From Paenibacillus sp. CF384 (GTDB lineage Bacteria > Bacillota > Bacilli > Paenibacillales > Paenibacillaceae), in NCBI RefSeq assembly GCF_900106745.1, contig NZ_FNNV01000001.1:434001-498000 (forward strand): a DNA stretch of 64,000 bases, given 5' to 3'. This document shows positions 1 to 8,228 of the stretch, piece by piece; position 1 is the stretch's first letter, and each line of letters begins with the position of its first letter. The notes beneath the pieces are model-generated. The model did not search any database, was not told the DNA's origin, and saw nothing but the letters and a program-made list of their open reading frames with translations. Position numbers and translations under genes: made by a program.

Positions 1-172
1 GATTAGATCCGCCGCCTATGTCGAGGACTAACTCTCCGGGTTGTATCTCAAGTAGCTGCGCCAGGAGTTCATCATTTAACACGGGAAACACGTTGCCAAA
101 AGAATTCTTCAAGGGGATGTTACGTGTGTATGTGCCCATGTTCAAGTTCAGCAGCAGCTTATTGAAATCCAA
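1..172 (-). CDS. SAM-dependent methyltransferase, 5' fragment
   Basis: The reading frame stays open to the left edge, so only about the first 57 residues are present. It starts at a TTG (170-172) with an AAGGAGGGG ribosome-binding site just upstream. Residues 49-57 read VLDIGGGSN, which is methyltransferase motif I (SAM-binding glycine loop) of class I enzymes; the substrate cannot be read from this fragment. The preceding residues (RNIPLKNSFGNVFPVLNDE) resemble N-termini of small-molecule methyltransferases in firmicutes, but this is only an impression. The enzyme class is fairly secure, the substrate unknown. Confidence 0.6.
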   Translation of the reverse strand, partial: MDFNKLLLNLNMGTYTRNIPLKNSFGNVFPVLNDELLAQLLEIQPGELVLDIGGGSN

Positions 173-277
173 GTGAAGAACCCCTCCTTGACACGGAATA
201 AGGATATGATGTTCCTCCTATAGTATGGATTCCCTAAACATTGTGCATCGTGGCAATCAACCAATTTCATGCAGCAA

Positions 278-1240
278 CTACTTGGTCATGATTCGAATTG
301 GCTCTCCGGATAGATAGGTTTCTATATCTTGAACGATGTCTCTATAAAATGCTTCATAACCGGCTTCCGAAACATAGCCGATATGCGGCGTTGTCAGCAA
401 ATTCGGAAGCGATCGATAGGGATCTTCCTTCGGCAGCGGTTCCACCTCGAATACGTCAACCGCAGCGCCGGCAATCCAGCCGCTCTGTAAAGCTTCCGCA
501 AGTGCGGCTTGATCAACGATCGGAGCTCGGGAGGTATTGATCAGAAATGCAGTAGGACGCATACGCTTCAGGTCCGCAGCACCAATCAACCCTCTAGTGC
601 GGTCACTCAATACGAGATGGATCGACAAGAAATCACTGTTCTCCAGAAGCTCCTCCTTCGTAGCAGCTAATCTTACCCCCGCCTCGTCCGCTCGCTGCTG
701 CGTCAAATTCTGGCTCCACGCTATAACATTCATGCCGAACGCTTGTCCGAATTTTGCGATCTGGCTGCCCAGTTTACCAAGTCCAAGAACACCAAGGGTC
801 TTGCCGTACAAATCTACGCCGATGGTGCTTTGCCACTGGCCGCTTCGGATTGCGTTGTGCTCCTGCACGATATGTCGGGCAAGGCCGAGCATTAACGCCC
901 AAGTGAGCTCGGCGGTTGCATTGCCGGCGCCTCCTGTACCACAAACGATAATGCCTTTGGATGCGGCAGCTTCAAGATCAATCGACGCATTGCGCATACC
1001 TGTCGTAATAAGCAGCTTCAAGCTGGGAAGCTTGTCAAGAAGAGACGCGCGGAACGGCGTTCTCTCACGCATGATGACGACGATCTCACAATCGGCGATT
1101 AACTCGATCAGCTCATCTTGTTGATCGATGTGACGATTGATGCTCTTAACCTCCACCCGATCCAGAACCGGTGACCAGTCGGCAGCAGTCAAAGCCACTT
1201 GCTGGTAGTCATCTAGTATTGCACAGCGAAGCTTCTTCAT
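278..1240 (-). CDS. D-2-hydroxyacid dehydrogenase family protein (NAD-dependent)
   Basis: A 320-residue cytosolic oxidoreductase of the D-isomer-specific 2-hydroxyacid dehydrogenase family, which interconverts 2-oxoacids and D-2-hydroxyacids with NAD(P)H. The Rossmann motif GLGKLG is at residues 153-158. The family's catalytic triad is visible: Arg238 (in NTSRAP), Glu267 (in DVFEVEP) and His286 (in TTPHIGY). Length is normal for the family. The next gene upstream on the same strand (DUF1801) ends 12 bp away, so the two may be cotranscribed. The actual substrate (glycerate, phosphoglycerate, lactate or other) cannot be told from sequence. Confidence 0.85.
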   Translation of the reverse strand: MKKLRCAILDDYQQVALTAADWSPVLDRVEVKSINRHIDQQDELIELIADCEIVVIMRERTPFRASLLDKLPSLKLLITTGMRNASIDLEAAASKGIIVCGTGGAGNATAELTWALMLGLARHIVQEHNAIRSGQWQSTIGVDLYGKTLGVLGLGKLGSQIAKFGQAFGMNVIAWSQNLTQQRADEAGVRLAATKEELLENSDFLSIHLVLSDRTRGLIGAADLKRMRPTAFLINTSRAPIVDQAALAEALQSGWIAGAAVDVFEVEPLPKEDPYRSLPNLLTTPHIGYVSEAGYEAFYRDIVQDIETYLSGEPIRIMTK

Positions 1241-1252
1241 CGTCGTGTCTCC

Positions 1253-1624
1253 TTATACTCGCCAGAATGTCGAACAGTCTGCTTTATCGATAATATTAAA
1301 CATGATCATTTGCTCAAGCAGGGCGTAATCTACCTCTTGATCCCACTGAATACGGAATAACAGCTTCGTTTGATCGTACCCTGCCTGTTTAATCTGAGCC
1401 GCGAAATGATTCATCCCTGCCTTCTCAGGAGCAACAGCCAAATGTTGTTTGGATATACTGAAACCAATAATAAAGGTTCCGTGATCGGTATACATCGGCT
1501 GTTTCCACGCGAACTTAGGCTCTAGATCTGAAAATTTCTCAGCTACCCACTGCAACACTTCTTCCGTGCGAGCACGATGCTGCGGGTTATCAATCCCATT
1601 CAAATAGTCTGCAAATACTTCCAT
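1253..1624 (-). CDS. DUF1801 / YdhG-type iron-chaperone-like protein
   Basis: A 123-residue single-domain DUF1801 protein. Its features are the N-terminal helix with HRARTEEVL, the [15 protein letters not shown] segment typical of the family, and a C-terminal helix ending in FWRV. The Bacillus subtilis relative YdhG (Fra) is a frataxin-like iron chaperone; that role is transferred by family only. The ATG at 1624 follows a GGAGGG ribosome-binding site (about 1632-1637). It lies 12 bp upstream of the dehydrogenase gene on the same strand. A second, divergent DUF1801 protein is at 48097-48513. Confidence 0.75.
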   Translation of the reverse strand: MEVFADYLNGIDNPQHRARTEEVLQWVAEKFSDLEPKFAWKQPMYTDHGTFIIGFSISKQHLAVAPEKAGMNHFAAQIKQAGYDQTKLLFRIQWDQEVDYALLEQMIMFNIIDKADCSTFWRV

Positions 1625-1651
1625 GTTGTTCCCTCCTAGAGTAATTGAAAG

Positions 1652-1795
1652 TCAAAAAGAATCGCTGCCACAAGCTATCAGGTTCCATAAAAGAAAGACT
1701 GTACCTACTCGTAAGACTATTTTCAAAATTTAATCGGTACCTCCTATTTCATTCCATATCCTCTCATTATTCACGGAAACTACGCTGTGAAACAC
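1652..1795 (-). other. Two tandem mini-ORFs (21 and 24 codons), the second lipoprotein-signal-like
   Basis: Upstream of the DUF1801 gene are two short frames on the same strand. The first starts at a GTG (1793-1795) preceded by GGAGG and runs 21 codons to a TAA at 1730-1732. Its 3' part contains an AGGAGG (1740-1745) that could serve the second frame, a TTG start at 1724-1726 with stop at 1652. The second peptide is hydrophobic (IVLRVGTVFLLWNLIAC) and has a lipobox-like LIAC followed by GSDSF. The 13-nt spacing to the TTG is long. Either could be a leader peptide, a small lipopeptide or chance. The rest of 1796-1914 holds nothing I recognise. Confidence 0.25.
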
Positions 1796-1914
1796 GGTTC
1801 CTCCAAATTTCATTCATCGTATCTCACACCACACTCTTTGTTTCACTCTATTAGTATAGGGGATTAGACTTACTTTTGTAGGATTTTATTGGCATATAAC
1901 ACCTTCAAATGTTC

Positions 1915-1941
1915 TGAACAAGAAGTAGAAACATAGGTATA
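1915..1941 (+). promoter_or_regulatory. Possible ECF (sigma-W-like) promoter for the nfeD-SPFH operon
   Basis: TGAACA (1915-1920) and GGTATA (1936-1941) are separated by 15 nt, close to the TGAAAC-N16-CGTATA pattern of sigma-W. In B. subtilis the NfeD/flotillin operons (yuaF-floT, yqeZ-floA) are sigma-W regulated, which makes this match more believable. Not a perfect consensus. Confidence 0.4.
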
Positions 1942-1971
1942 GAAATGGACGCTTCGTGAAGGAGGAGATTC

Positions 1972-2397
1972 ATGTTCGCCTTAGCTTGGCTGATTCTGAC
2001 TGCCGTGCTCGTATTGATCGAGCTGCACACGGGAACGTTCTATTTTCTACTCCTTGCTGCCGCATCTATCCTCACTATGATTACCGCACTTGCCGGACTC
2101 CCGATTCTCGTTCAATGCTTCACTTTTGTCGTAGCGATTGCTCTTATGTATGTCTTCCTGCTGCCGCTCCTTCGTAAAGTAATCCCCTCTTCATCGAAAT
2201 CAACGATACCTCCACTCTCCGACTATTTGGTAGGACAAGAAGCGTTTGTCGTTCAGACCATTTCACCGGATGAGGCCGGGTTGGTCAAAGTGCATGGTGA
2301 AATTTGGTCCGCTGTTGGGAACGAAAGAATCGAAGAAGGAAGTAAAGTCATCATCGCTCAGGTTAGTGTTACTAAACTATTCGTTACAAAGGAGTAG
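1972..2397 (+). CDS. NfeD-like membrane protein
   Basis: A 141-residue short NfeD-family protein. It has an N-terminal membrane segment around residues 2-25, further hydrophobic segments to about residue 65, and a C-terminal OB-fold-like soluble domain (residues about 80-141: VGQEAFVVQT... ALVKVHGEIW-like GLVKVHGEIWSA). The ATG follows GAAGGAGGAG. NfeD proteins pair with stomatin/flotillin (SPFH) scaffolds, and the next gene is an SPFH protein starting 7 nt after this stop. Likely role is in membrane microdomain organisation or envelope stress, by family and context. Confidence 0.8.
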   Translation: MFALAWLILTAVLVLIELHTGTFYFLLLAAASILTMITALAGLPILVQCFTFVVAIALMYVFLLPLLRKVIPSSSKSTIPPLSDYLVGQEAFVVQTISPDEAGLVKVHGEIWSAVGNERIEEGSKVIIAQVSVTKLFVTKE

Positions 2398-2404
2398 ATG
2401 CAGT

Positions 2405-3340
2405 TTGGTTGGCATACTCGTATTTATCGTTGTTTTGGCCGTAGTTGTTGCTATTGTAATCAAAGGGATTCGCATTATTCCCCAGCAAACCGTAGCTATT
2501 GTGGAGAGGCTTGGCAAATACAACAAAACGCTTCATGCCGGAGTGAATTTGATCATACCGGTCATTGATAAAATTCGGGGGCGTCACGATCTTCGCATTC
2601 ATCAGGAAACGGTACCTTCTCAATCCGTCATTACGAAGGATAATGTCGCGATCGGTATCGAGCTTGCGACGTTCTTCAGCGTAGTGGATCCCAAGCTCGC
2701 AACTTACGGTATTGCGAACTATGTTGGAGGCATACATAATATTGTGGCTTCTGCTCTTCGTGCGACGATTGGCAAGATGGAATTGGACGAAATTCTCTCC
2801 AACCGCGACCGCATCCAAACGGATCTGCGACTGGTACTCGACCAGGCATCGGAGAACTGGGGTGTTCGCATCGACCGCGTCGAAGTGCTGCAATTAGCCA
2901 TTCCTTCCGACATTCAGAATTCGATGGAGAAACAAATGCGAGCCGAACGTGAGAAACGCGCCATTATTCTACAGGCTGAAGGCGAGAAACAATCGACCGT
3001 ACTGCGTGCAGAGGCGCAGCAATCAGCTGTCGTCCTAGCTGCGGAAGCGGAGAAGCGGCGACAAATCTTGGATGCAGAAGCGAAGCAAAAGGCTCAGGAG
3101 CTCGAAGCGATCGGTAAAGCAGAGGCGATTAAACATGTGGCTAATGCGGAGCGTGCGAGAATCGAAGCCATTAAAGCAGCAGGCTTGGATGCGCAAATCC
3201 TTGCTTATAAATCCTTTGAAGCACTCGGTCAAATGGCTGATGGCCGAGCAACAACCATCTTTATCCCAACCGATGCCGTGAATGCGCTGGGTTCCGCTGG
3301 GATGATCGGTAAAATATTCGATATTACGAACCCCAAATAA
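2405..3340 (+). CDS. SPFH-domain (stomatin/paraslipin-like) membrane protein
   Basis: A 311-residue protein. I chose the TTG at 2405 because a GGAG (2391-2394) lies 10 nt upstream and the product then begins with the expected membrane anchor (MVGILVFIVVLAVVVAIVI). Next come the SPFH/PHB core (RIIPQQTVAIVERLGKY, residues about 25-190) and a long Ala/Glu/Lys/Arg-rich coiled coil (about 185-280: MRAEREKRA, AEGEKQ, AEAEKRRQ). This is the stomatin/QmcA plan rather than flotillin. It forms oligomeric scaffolds in membranes, usually together with an NfeD partner, here encoded just upstream in the same operon. Confidence 0.85.
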   Translation: MVGILVFIVVLAVVVAIVIKGIRIIPQQTVAIVERLGKYNKTLHAGVNLIIPVIDKIRGRHDLRIHQETVPSQSVITKDNVAIGIELATFFSVVDPKLATYGIANYVGGIHNIVASALRATIGKMELDEILSNRDRIQTDLRLVLDQASENWGVRIDRVEVLQLAIPSDIQNSMEKQMRAEREKRAIILQAEGEKQSTVLRAEAQQSAVVLAAEAEKRRQILDAEAKQKAQELEAIGKAEAIKHVANAERARIEAIKAAGLDAQILAYKSFEALGQMADGRATTIFIPTDAVNALGSAGMIGKIFDITNPK

Positions 3341-3371
3341 GGATGTACACGCGCTTCCATTCTGTAATATT

Positions 3372-3396
3372 AAAGGCTGCCATCGGCAGCCTTTTT
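3372..3396 (+). terminator. Rho-independent terminator after the SPFH gene
   Basis: A perfect GGCTGCC/GGCAGCC stem with loop ATC, flanked by A and T runs and followed by TTTTT, 31 bp after the SPFH stop. Confidence 0.85.
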
Positions 3397-3440
3397 CTAT
3401 TGTCACTTACTAGTCAATCCATGCCTCGTATTTATGGTCT

Positions 3441-3465
3441 AATAAGCCCCATACGGTTCGTTAGA
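3441..3465 (-). repeat. 25-bp dispersed repeat, solitary copy
   Basis: On the minus strand it reads TCTAACGAACCGTATGGGGC followed by TTATT. It matches four copies clustered at 56454-56640 (consensus TCTAACGRAYCGTA, 4-5 variable bases, TTATT). It lies between the SPFH terminator and the GNAT stop codon, in otherwise empty sequence. Confidence 0.7.
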
Positions 3466-3500
3466 AGTTTCAGAGTGAATGCTACACGACGCCACAGGCT

Positions 3501-3980
3501 TTAGAGAGCCACTTTCATCGTCCAAGAAGTTCCGCACATCCCGCAATACTCAAATCCTAGTTTCTCATACAACCGTACCGCTGCTTGATTGTCTGGGTCG
3601 ACACTGAGCGATAGAGCTTTGTAACCGTCGGCTCTGGCTTGCTGCATGATTTCATTCATGAGTACCAGACCTACTCCTTGTCCCCTGGCATCAGGCAGTA
3701 TGGCAACTCCTAACTCCGGTGTATCCGGATCAACGAATCCATATCCTTTGTCAGATTCATCGAATAAGCGATACCAAACGGCCCCCACTGCTTGGGTTTC
3801 ATTCCACGCGATTAATGCGCGATCTCCACTTCTGCCCCATCCCTCACTATATTTCTTAATTGCAGGTGCATTCAGAAGCTCGTCCTTGGGCGGTTTGCCT
3901 TCTTGAATATGAATCGACTCGTAATGCATATCCATCAGAAAATCAAAATCACCTTGTTCCATCGACCTAACTATAATCAT
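3501..3980 (-). CDS. GNAT family N-acetyltransferase
   Basis: A 159-residue cytosolic acyltransferase of the GNAT fold. The acetyl-CoA-binding motif A is seen as PDARGQGVGLVLM around residues 97-109, followed by VDPDNQAAVRLYEKLGF, the usual motif B. The substrate is unknown. It sits 13 bp downstream of the GH35 gene on the same strand and may be the last gene of that operon. The reading frame uses an ATG with GAGGGAT upstream. Confidence 0.85.
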   Translation of the reverse strand: MIIVRSMEQGDFDFLMDMHYESIHIQEGKPPKDELLNAPAIKKYSEGWGRSGDRALIAWNETQAVGAVWYRLFDESDKGYGFVDPDTPELGVAILPDARGQGVGLVLMNEIMQQARADGYKALSLSVDPDNQAAVRLYEKLGFEYCGMCGTSWTMKVAL

Positions 3981-3993
3981 CTGATCCCTCTTC

Positions 3994-6357
3994 TCATCCT
4001 ACGGTTAATACGATCTCGTACACAGGCACAACGGTTATGGAGGCTATCGCAGCAATCTGTTCCTTCGCCGTTTCATTCCAACCTGCCATCGTCGTATTGC
4101 TGTTCAAGACGGTTCCTTTGCGGATCGGCGAAACGTAAATGTACATGCCCTTCTCGATGAGTCGCTCTTCGAACCGCTTAAGTCCGATCTCCCACGTCGT
4201 GTTGTTGCAGAAATTGTCATGTACTAATTCGCCGTCGATGAATGCATACCCGATATCGCCGCTGTAATCGATGCGAAGCAGCGCTTCTTTGATGCCATCG
4301 AATGCGCCTGATTGAATCGACAATATGGCACGATCGTCCTTCACTCTCGAACATTCAAATGCGATCTCGCGCTTAGGCGCTTGCAACCGATATAAATTGA
4401 AAATACCATCATCCTCTGTGCCGATTAAATCCCCGCCAGATACTAGACTAATCTCGCTATCAAAATCAGGGAATACGCGCAACAACACGGCTTCCTCGCC
4501 AGTCGATTCAAGTTTAACCTCAAGACCGGACACGAGCAAATTAGCATCGGTGAACAAGATCCGCTCCCGTCCGCCAACTTCCGCTTTCCAGAAGGTAAGA
4601 CTTTGTTCATCGGTCATCGAATAGATGACGATCTTCTTGCCACCTACGGATTCAAGTCGAATCATACCTCCCGTACTTGGCTCCGTCAATCGTGCATATG
4701 TCCAGGCTCCACTCGTCTCAACCTCTCCTCGATCCACCTCGATAGCCGCGACGTCCGCTGATAACACGGCGTACTCTCCATTCATCCCACCGGGAATCGT
4801 GAAGAAATAGTACAGCACATCTTCAACCTCAAGCTTGGTCACGAGCTGTGCTGTTGCATATTTCAGCATAATCCCGCCAAGGTCAAAGTTGAATGGCAGC
4901 ATCGTGCTGCATTCACTGCCAATCGTCATTCCGCCATGACTCGGAATTGTAAGGGTCTCTTCGGGCATTTCAATGCTTACCGAAACGTCCTTCAGATCAT
5001 GATTATCGACATGGTCTTGGAAATTGTTCAAGAATAAGAATCCTGATCCGTCCTTGGATCGGACCGCATATCGCAGCGTATCTACATCATAGGGGTCCAT
5101 CTCAGACGTATCTCCCGGCAAGATGGTTTTCGTTAAGGCGAACGACTTCTGGAATGTTGTGAAGAAATAATGCAGTAACTTCGTCCGCTTGTACGACTCC
5201 CTCACTTGACCAAACTCACCGATCGGCGCGTAAAAATCATAGGACATTTTCGGAGTAGCCAGATCGTTAGTGTACGGATTGATGGTCCCCTTAGGGTTCG
5301 TCCCGCCATGATACATGTAATAGCCCAGCAGGTTGCAGCCCTCTGCCGCTTTCATGATCGTCATCGCAGGGACGCTCTTGTAGGGCAGCTTGAACCGATA
5401 TTTATAGAATTGCACCATACCGCCGCCCATCTCGCAGCACGCATAGGGATAGTCCTCCGGTGTATAGAAGGGTTCGAAGTTATAGCTCTTCGGAATGCTG
5501 TTATTATGTTTATCTCGGAAAATATATTCTGGCGTCGCCGGATGCTCCTTCACCCCTGCGAATCGTTCTTCCTCATAGTAAATCCACGGCCAATAGGCAT
5601 ATCCGCCCCATAACGGAAGCATGTCCGGAACAGGCGTCGATGCGCCTCCCCAGCCAGTACACGTATAAATCGGCGTATCGATCCCAGCCTCAAGCGCGAT
5701 ATCCTTCAGCGTAAGCAGATGTGCATTGCCGTCACTCCCACCGTTCAACCAGACATTATTGATACCGGATGTCATGGCCCAATGCGCGGAAGAATGATTA
5801 TGCTCGTTCTCGATCTGAGTTCCAATAACCGGCCCTCCGTCTTTATACAACAATCCATGCACTTGTAATCCGATTTGATGGTACAAACGCCGCGCATAGA
5901 ACAAATAACCCTCATCATTGGAACGAACATCGAACGGACGCCCGAACAGCCAATCCGGGAGTCCGCCATTTCGCACTTCACCATGATTGAACGGTCCGAT
6001 ACGAACAATGACGTACAAACCATGGCTGCCGCACAGCTCAATAAATTGGCGGAGGTTCTTGCTTCCGCTCCATTCGAACGCCCCTTCGACTTCCTCGTGC
6101 ATATTCCAGAAAATATAAGTAGCAATGATGTTTACGCCGCCCATTTTCACCTTGATTATCTCATCTTCCCAGTAACGTTCGTCATAACGAGCGTAGTGAA
6201 ATTCGCCGCAGATCCCGATGATAGGCTCACCGTTCTTCTCCATATAATAATTTGTAAATCCGATATGCTCGCCATCCGGATTGGAGCCGCCGAGGTTAAT
6301 ATGACCTGCATAGATTTTTTTACGATCGTCTTGAACTGAAATTCGATAGTTTCTCAT
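3994..6357 (-). CDS. GH35 family beta-galactosidase-like glycoside hydrolase
   Basis: About 787 residues. The N-terminal TIM barrel carries GH35 signatures: ICGEFHYARYDERYWEDEI, YIFWNMHEEVEGAFEWSG and RIGPFNHGEVRNGGLPDW. The acid/base is expected in QIENE (about residue 185) and the nucleophile in CCEMGGG (about residue 309). The C-terminal half is beta-rich, as in GH35. No signal peptide, so it is probably cytoplasmic and acts on imported oligosaccharides. AGGAGG lies 2 nt before an ATG at 6369 and 14 nt before the ATG at 6357; neither spacing is ideal, and I chose 6357. It follows the ABC lipoprotein gene in the same operon. Substrate is probably a galactose-containing oligosaccharide. Confidence 0.85.
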   Translation of the reverse strand: MRNYRISVQDDRKKIYAGHINLGGSNPDGEHIGFTNYYMEKNGEPIIGICGEFHYARYDERYWEDEIIKVKMGGVNIIATYIFWNMHEEVEGAFEWSGSKNLRQFIELCGSHGLYVIVRIGPFNHGEVRNGGLPDWLFGRPFDVRSNDEGYLFYARRLYHQIGLQVHGLLYKDGGPVIGTQIENEHNHSSAHWAMTSGINNVWLNGGSDGNAHLLTLKDIALEAGIDTPIYTCTGWGGASTPVPDMLPLWGGYAYWPWIYYEEERFAGVKEHPATPEYIFRDKHNNSIPKSYNFEPFYTPEDYPYACCEMGGGMVQFYKYRFKLPYKSVPAMTIMKAAEGCNLLGYYMYHGGTNPKGTINPYTNDLATPKMSYDFYAPIGEFGQVRESYKRTKLLHYFFTTFQKSFALTKTILPGDTSEMDPYDVDTLRYAVRSKDGSGFLFLNNFQDHVDNHDLKDVSVSIEMPEETLTIPSHGGMTIGSECSTMLPFNFDLGGIMLKYATAQLVTKLEVEDVLYYFFTIPGGMNGEYAVLSADVAAIEVDRGEVETSGAWTYARLTEPSTGGMIRLESVGGKKIVIYSMTDEQSLTFWKAEVGGRERILFTDANLLVSGLEVKLESTGEEAVLLRVFPDFDSEISLVSGGDLIGTEDDGIFNLYRLQAPKREIAFECSRVKDDRAILSIQSGAFDGIKEALLRIDYSGDIGYAFIDGELVHDNFCNNTTWEIGLKRFEERLIEKGMYIYVSPIRKGTVLNSNTTMAGWNETAKEQIAAIASITVVPVYEIVLTVG

Positions 6358-6456
6358 GGGGGAACTCATCGCCTCCTGTAATGGAAAAAGGTTGGTACAG
6401 GAATTCCATTCCCTGGACCAACACTTCTCCATTAACGATATGATTGTTTACTCTTA

Positions 6457-8124
6457 TTAGCCTTTCGCTGCCATGAAAGCTGCCGCTTGCTTCTCGACTT
6501 CAGCTTTCACCTTATCGATACCGGCTGCTTTCAATTTCGATGTTAGCGTAGCGTAGCCGTCATCGACGTTCTTGACCACACCGATAAACAACGGGCTTGC
6601 ATACTGCGTCGATACATTCTTCAAGTTTGCAATCTCGGACTTCACGCTCTCTGAGTTGAAGCTGAAGCCTAGGTAAGTAGCCGGGAGCAAATAATCTTTC
6701 ACTTTCTTGTTAAGCTCGATATACGAATCAGACCAAGTATCCCAAGGCTTGAAGAAATCCTTATTCACGAACCAGAACCCTGCAGCATCCGGCGGATACG
6801 TATTGTTCTCTGGTGTAATCCCTTCAGGCAGCGTCAGCTTTCCATCTGGCGTAACGGCATAGTTCTTGCCTTCAATACCAAAGTAAACGAGATTAACATA
6901 AGCTTCGTCTTCCATGATTAGATCCAACGCTTGCAGCGCGCGTTCCGGGTTCTTGGAATTGGCAGCGATCGCGATGCCGTTGTTCAGCCAGCTGTTGGAA
7001 GGTGCATGGCCGGTAGGGGACAATCCAGGGATCAGTTGAACATCGATACCCTTGGCAGCGCAAGCGCTAAGCGTCGCTTGAAGATCGATGGAATTACCGA
7101 ATGCGACGCCGGACTTGCCTTCGCAGAAGTTGTCTTTGGAGCGCACTTTGTTGGCATACGGATTTTTGTTGATATAGCCTGCATCATACCATTTCTTCAT
7201 AATCCCTGTAGCATACTTCTCAGCGCTAAGGAAAGGCTCCTCCATCATGCTGACAATCTTGCCTGCAGGATCTTCATTATCCGTGGTCACCCCTACAGCG
7301 CTTGGATCTCCGGAATCAATCGGAGCACCTGGATAGGCGATTTTCTCTTGCAGCAGATAACCCCACGGCGTAGGCAGGTCGTATTGGGAGTCCAGATTTA
7401 ACGGGATCATATCCGGATAACTCTTCTTAATTTCAGCGAAATACGGCTCAAGTTCAGAGAACTTCGTTACATTCGTTAAACCGGCTTTCTCCAGGATATC
7501 TTTGCGTACAACGGCGGCATTTACTTTGCGGTCCGGCGTCGACGTCGGAATCATATACGATTTGCCATTTATAAGCGCGGCTTGCATCGCCTCCGGCGGA
7601 AGCTTCGCATTATGCTTCGGCATGTATTTCGTCATCATCTCGGCATCGATTGGCATGAACGCACCTTTCGTGGCTTCCGATACATAGTAATTCCAATCTG
7701 CGGCGAATACGAAATCCACATCTTCTCCGGAAGCAAGAATAAGCGGATATTTCGAGGCCACATCTCCCCACCCGATATAGTTCAGCTCAAGCGTTGCATT
7801 AATATCGGCTTTCAGCTTCTCATTAAGCGCTGCAAGCACCTCAGGCATTCCTTTGGGAGCATCGCCGAGCAAATAACCGACCAATTTGACTTCCTTGGCA
7901 TTATCGGGCTTTGCCTCTTCCGCCGGAGCCGTTGTTTCCGTATTAGCCGTCGTAGAATCTGTCGCATTCGCAGCGTTGTCTGTAGTCGTATTGGCAGCTT
8001 TCTTGTTTTCCTCAGCTGTGCTGCTTGTATTATTACTGTTGTTATTGCCGCAACCGGATAGAATAACCGCGATCACGAGCAGTGCCGTTACAATCGGCAG
8101 CATTCTCTTCTTGAGCTTATTCAA
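6457..8124 (-). CDS. Extracellular solute-binding lipoprotein of a sugar ABC importer (LipO/YtcQ type)
   Basis: 555 residues from a TTG at 8124, chosen because GGAGGG lies 6 nt upstream and the product then opens with a lipoprotein signal: KLKKRM, a hydrophobic core, and lipobox LSGC with Cys25. A Thr/Asn/Ala-rich linker (about residues 26-60) precedes the binding domain (EVKLVGYLLGDAPKGMPEVL...). Large binding proteins of this type work with Lpl/Ytc permeases that lack a locally encoded ATPase and share an MsmX-like one. Both permeases are immediately upstream. It captures oligosaccharides at the outer face of the membrane. Confidence 0.88.
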   Translation of the reverse strand: MNKLKKRMLPIVTALLVIAVILSGCGNNNSNNTSSTAEENKKAANTTTDNAANATDSTTANTETTAPAEEAKPDNAKEVKLVGYLLGDAPKGMPEVLAALNEKLKADINATLELNYIGWGDVASKYPLILASGEDVDFVFAADWNYYVSEATKGAFMPIDAEMMTKYMPKHNAKLPPEAMQAALINGKSYMIPTSTPDRKVNAAVVRKDILEKAGLTNVTKFSELEPYFAEIKKSYPDMIPLNLDSQYDLPTPWGYLLQEKIAYPGAPIDSGDPSAVGVTTDNEDPAGKIVSMMEEPFLSAEKYATGIMKKWYDAGYINKNPYANKVRSKDNFCEGKSGVAFGNSIDLQATLSACAAKGIDVQLIPGLSPTGHAPSNSWLNNGIAIAANSKNPERALQALDLIMEDEAYVNLVYFGIEGKNYAVTPDGKLTLPEGITPENNTYPPDAAGFWFVNKDFFKPWDTWSDSYIELNKKVKDYLLPATYLGFSFNSESVKSEIANLKNVSTQYASPLFIGVVKNVDDGYATLTSKLKAAGIDKVKAEVEKQAAAFMAAKG

Positions 8125-8164
8125 AAGAAACCCTCCTATGAATGGTATCATCCTCTATATACAA

Positions 8165-8183
8165 ATCCCCCGGGCCCGAGGGA
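8165..8183 (-). repeat. GC-rich stem-loop between permease and binding-protein genes
   Basis: An inverted repeat (TCCCCCGGGCCCGAGGGA) without a downstream U run. In ABC importer operons such structures can stabilise the binding-protein mRNA segment; that function is inferred. Confidence 0.35.
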
Positions 8184-8228
8184 ACTTATATCGCACTTAA
8201 GCTTGCCAATCTTGCTTCTTCTCCTCGC

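Noticed and set aside
537-1124. Open frame of 195 codons opposite the 2-hydroxyacid dehydrogenase gene
   Set aside because: Shadow of a conserved gene, no start signals and no recognisable domain.
1645-1854. Plus-strand 69-codon frame in the gap before nfeD
   Set aside because: No ribosome-binding site, no conserved features, very basic product; the minus-strand mini-ORFs there have better start signals.
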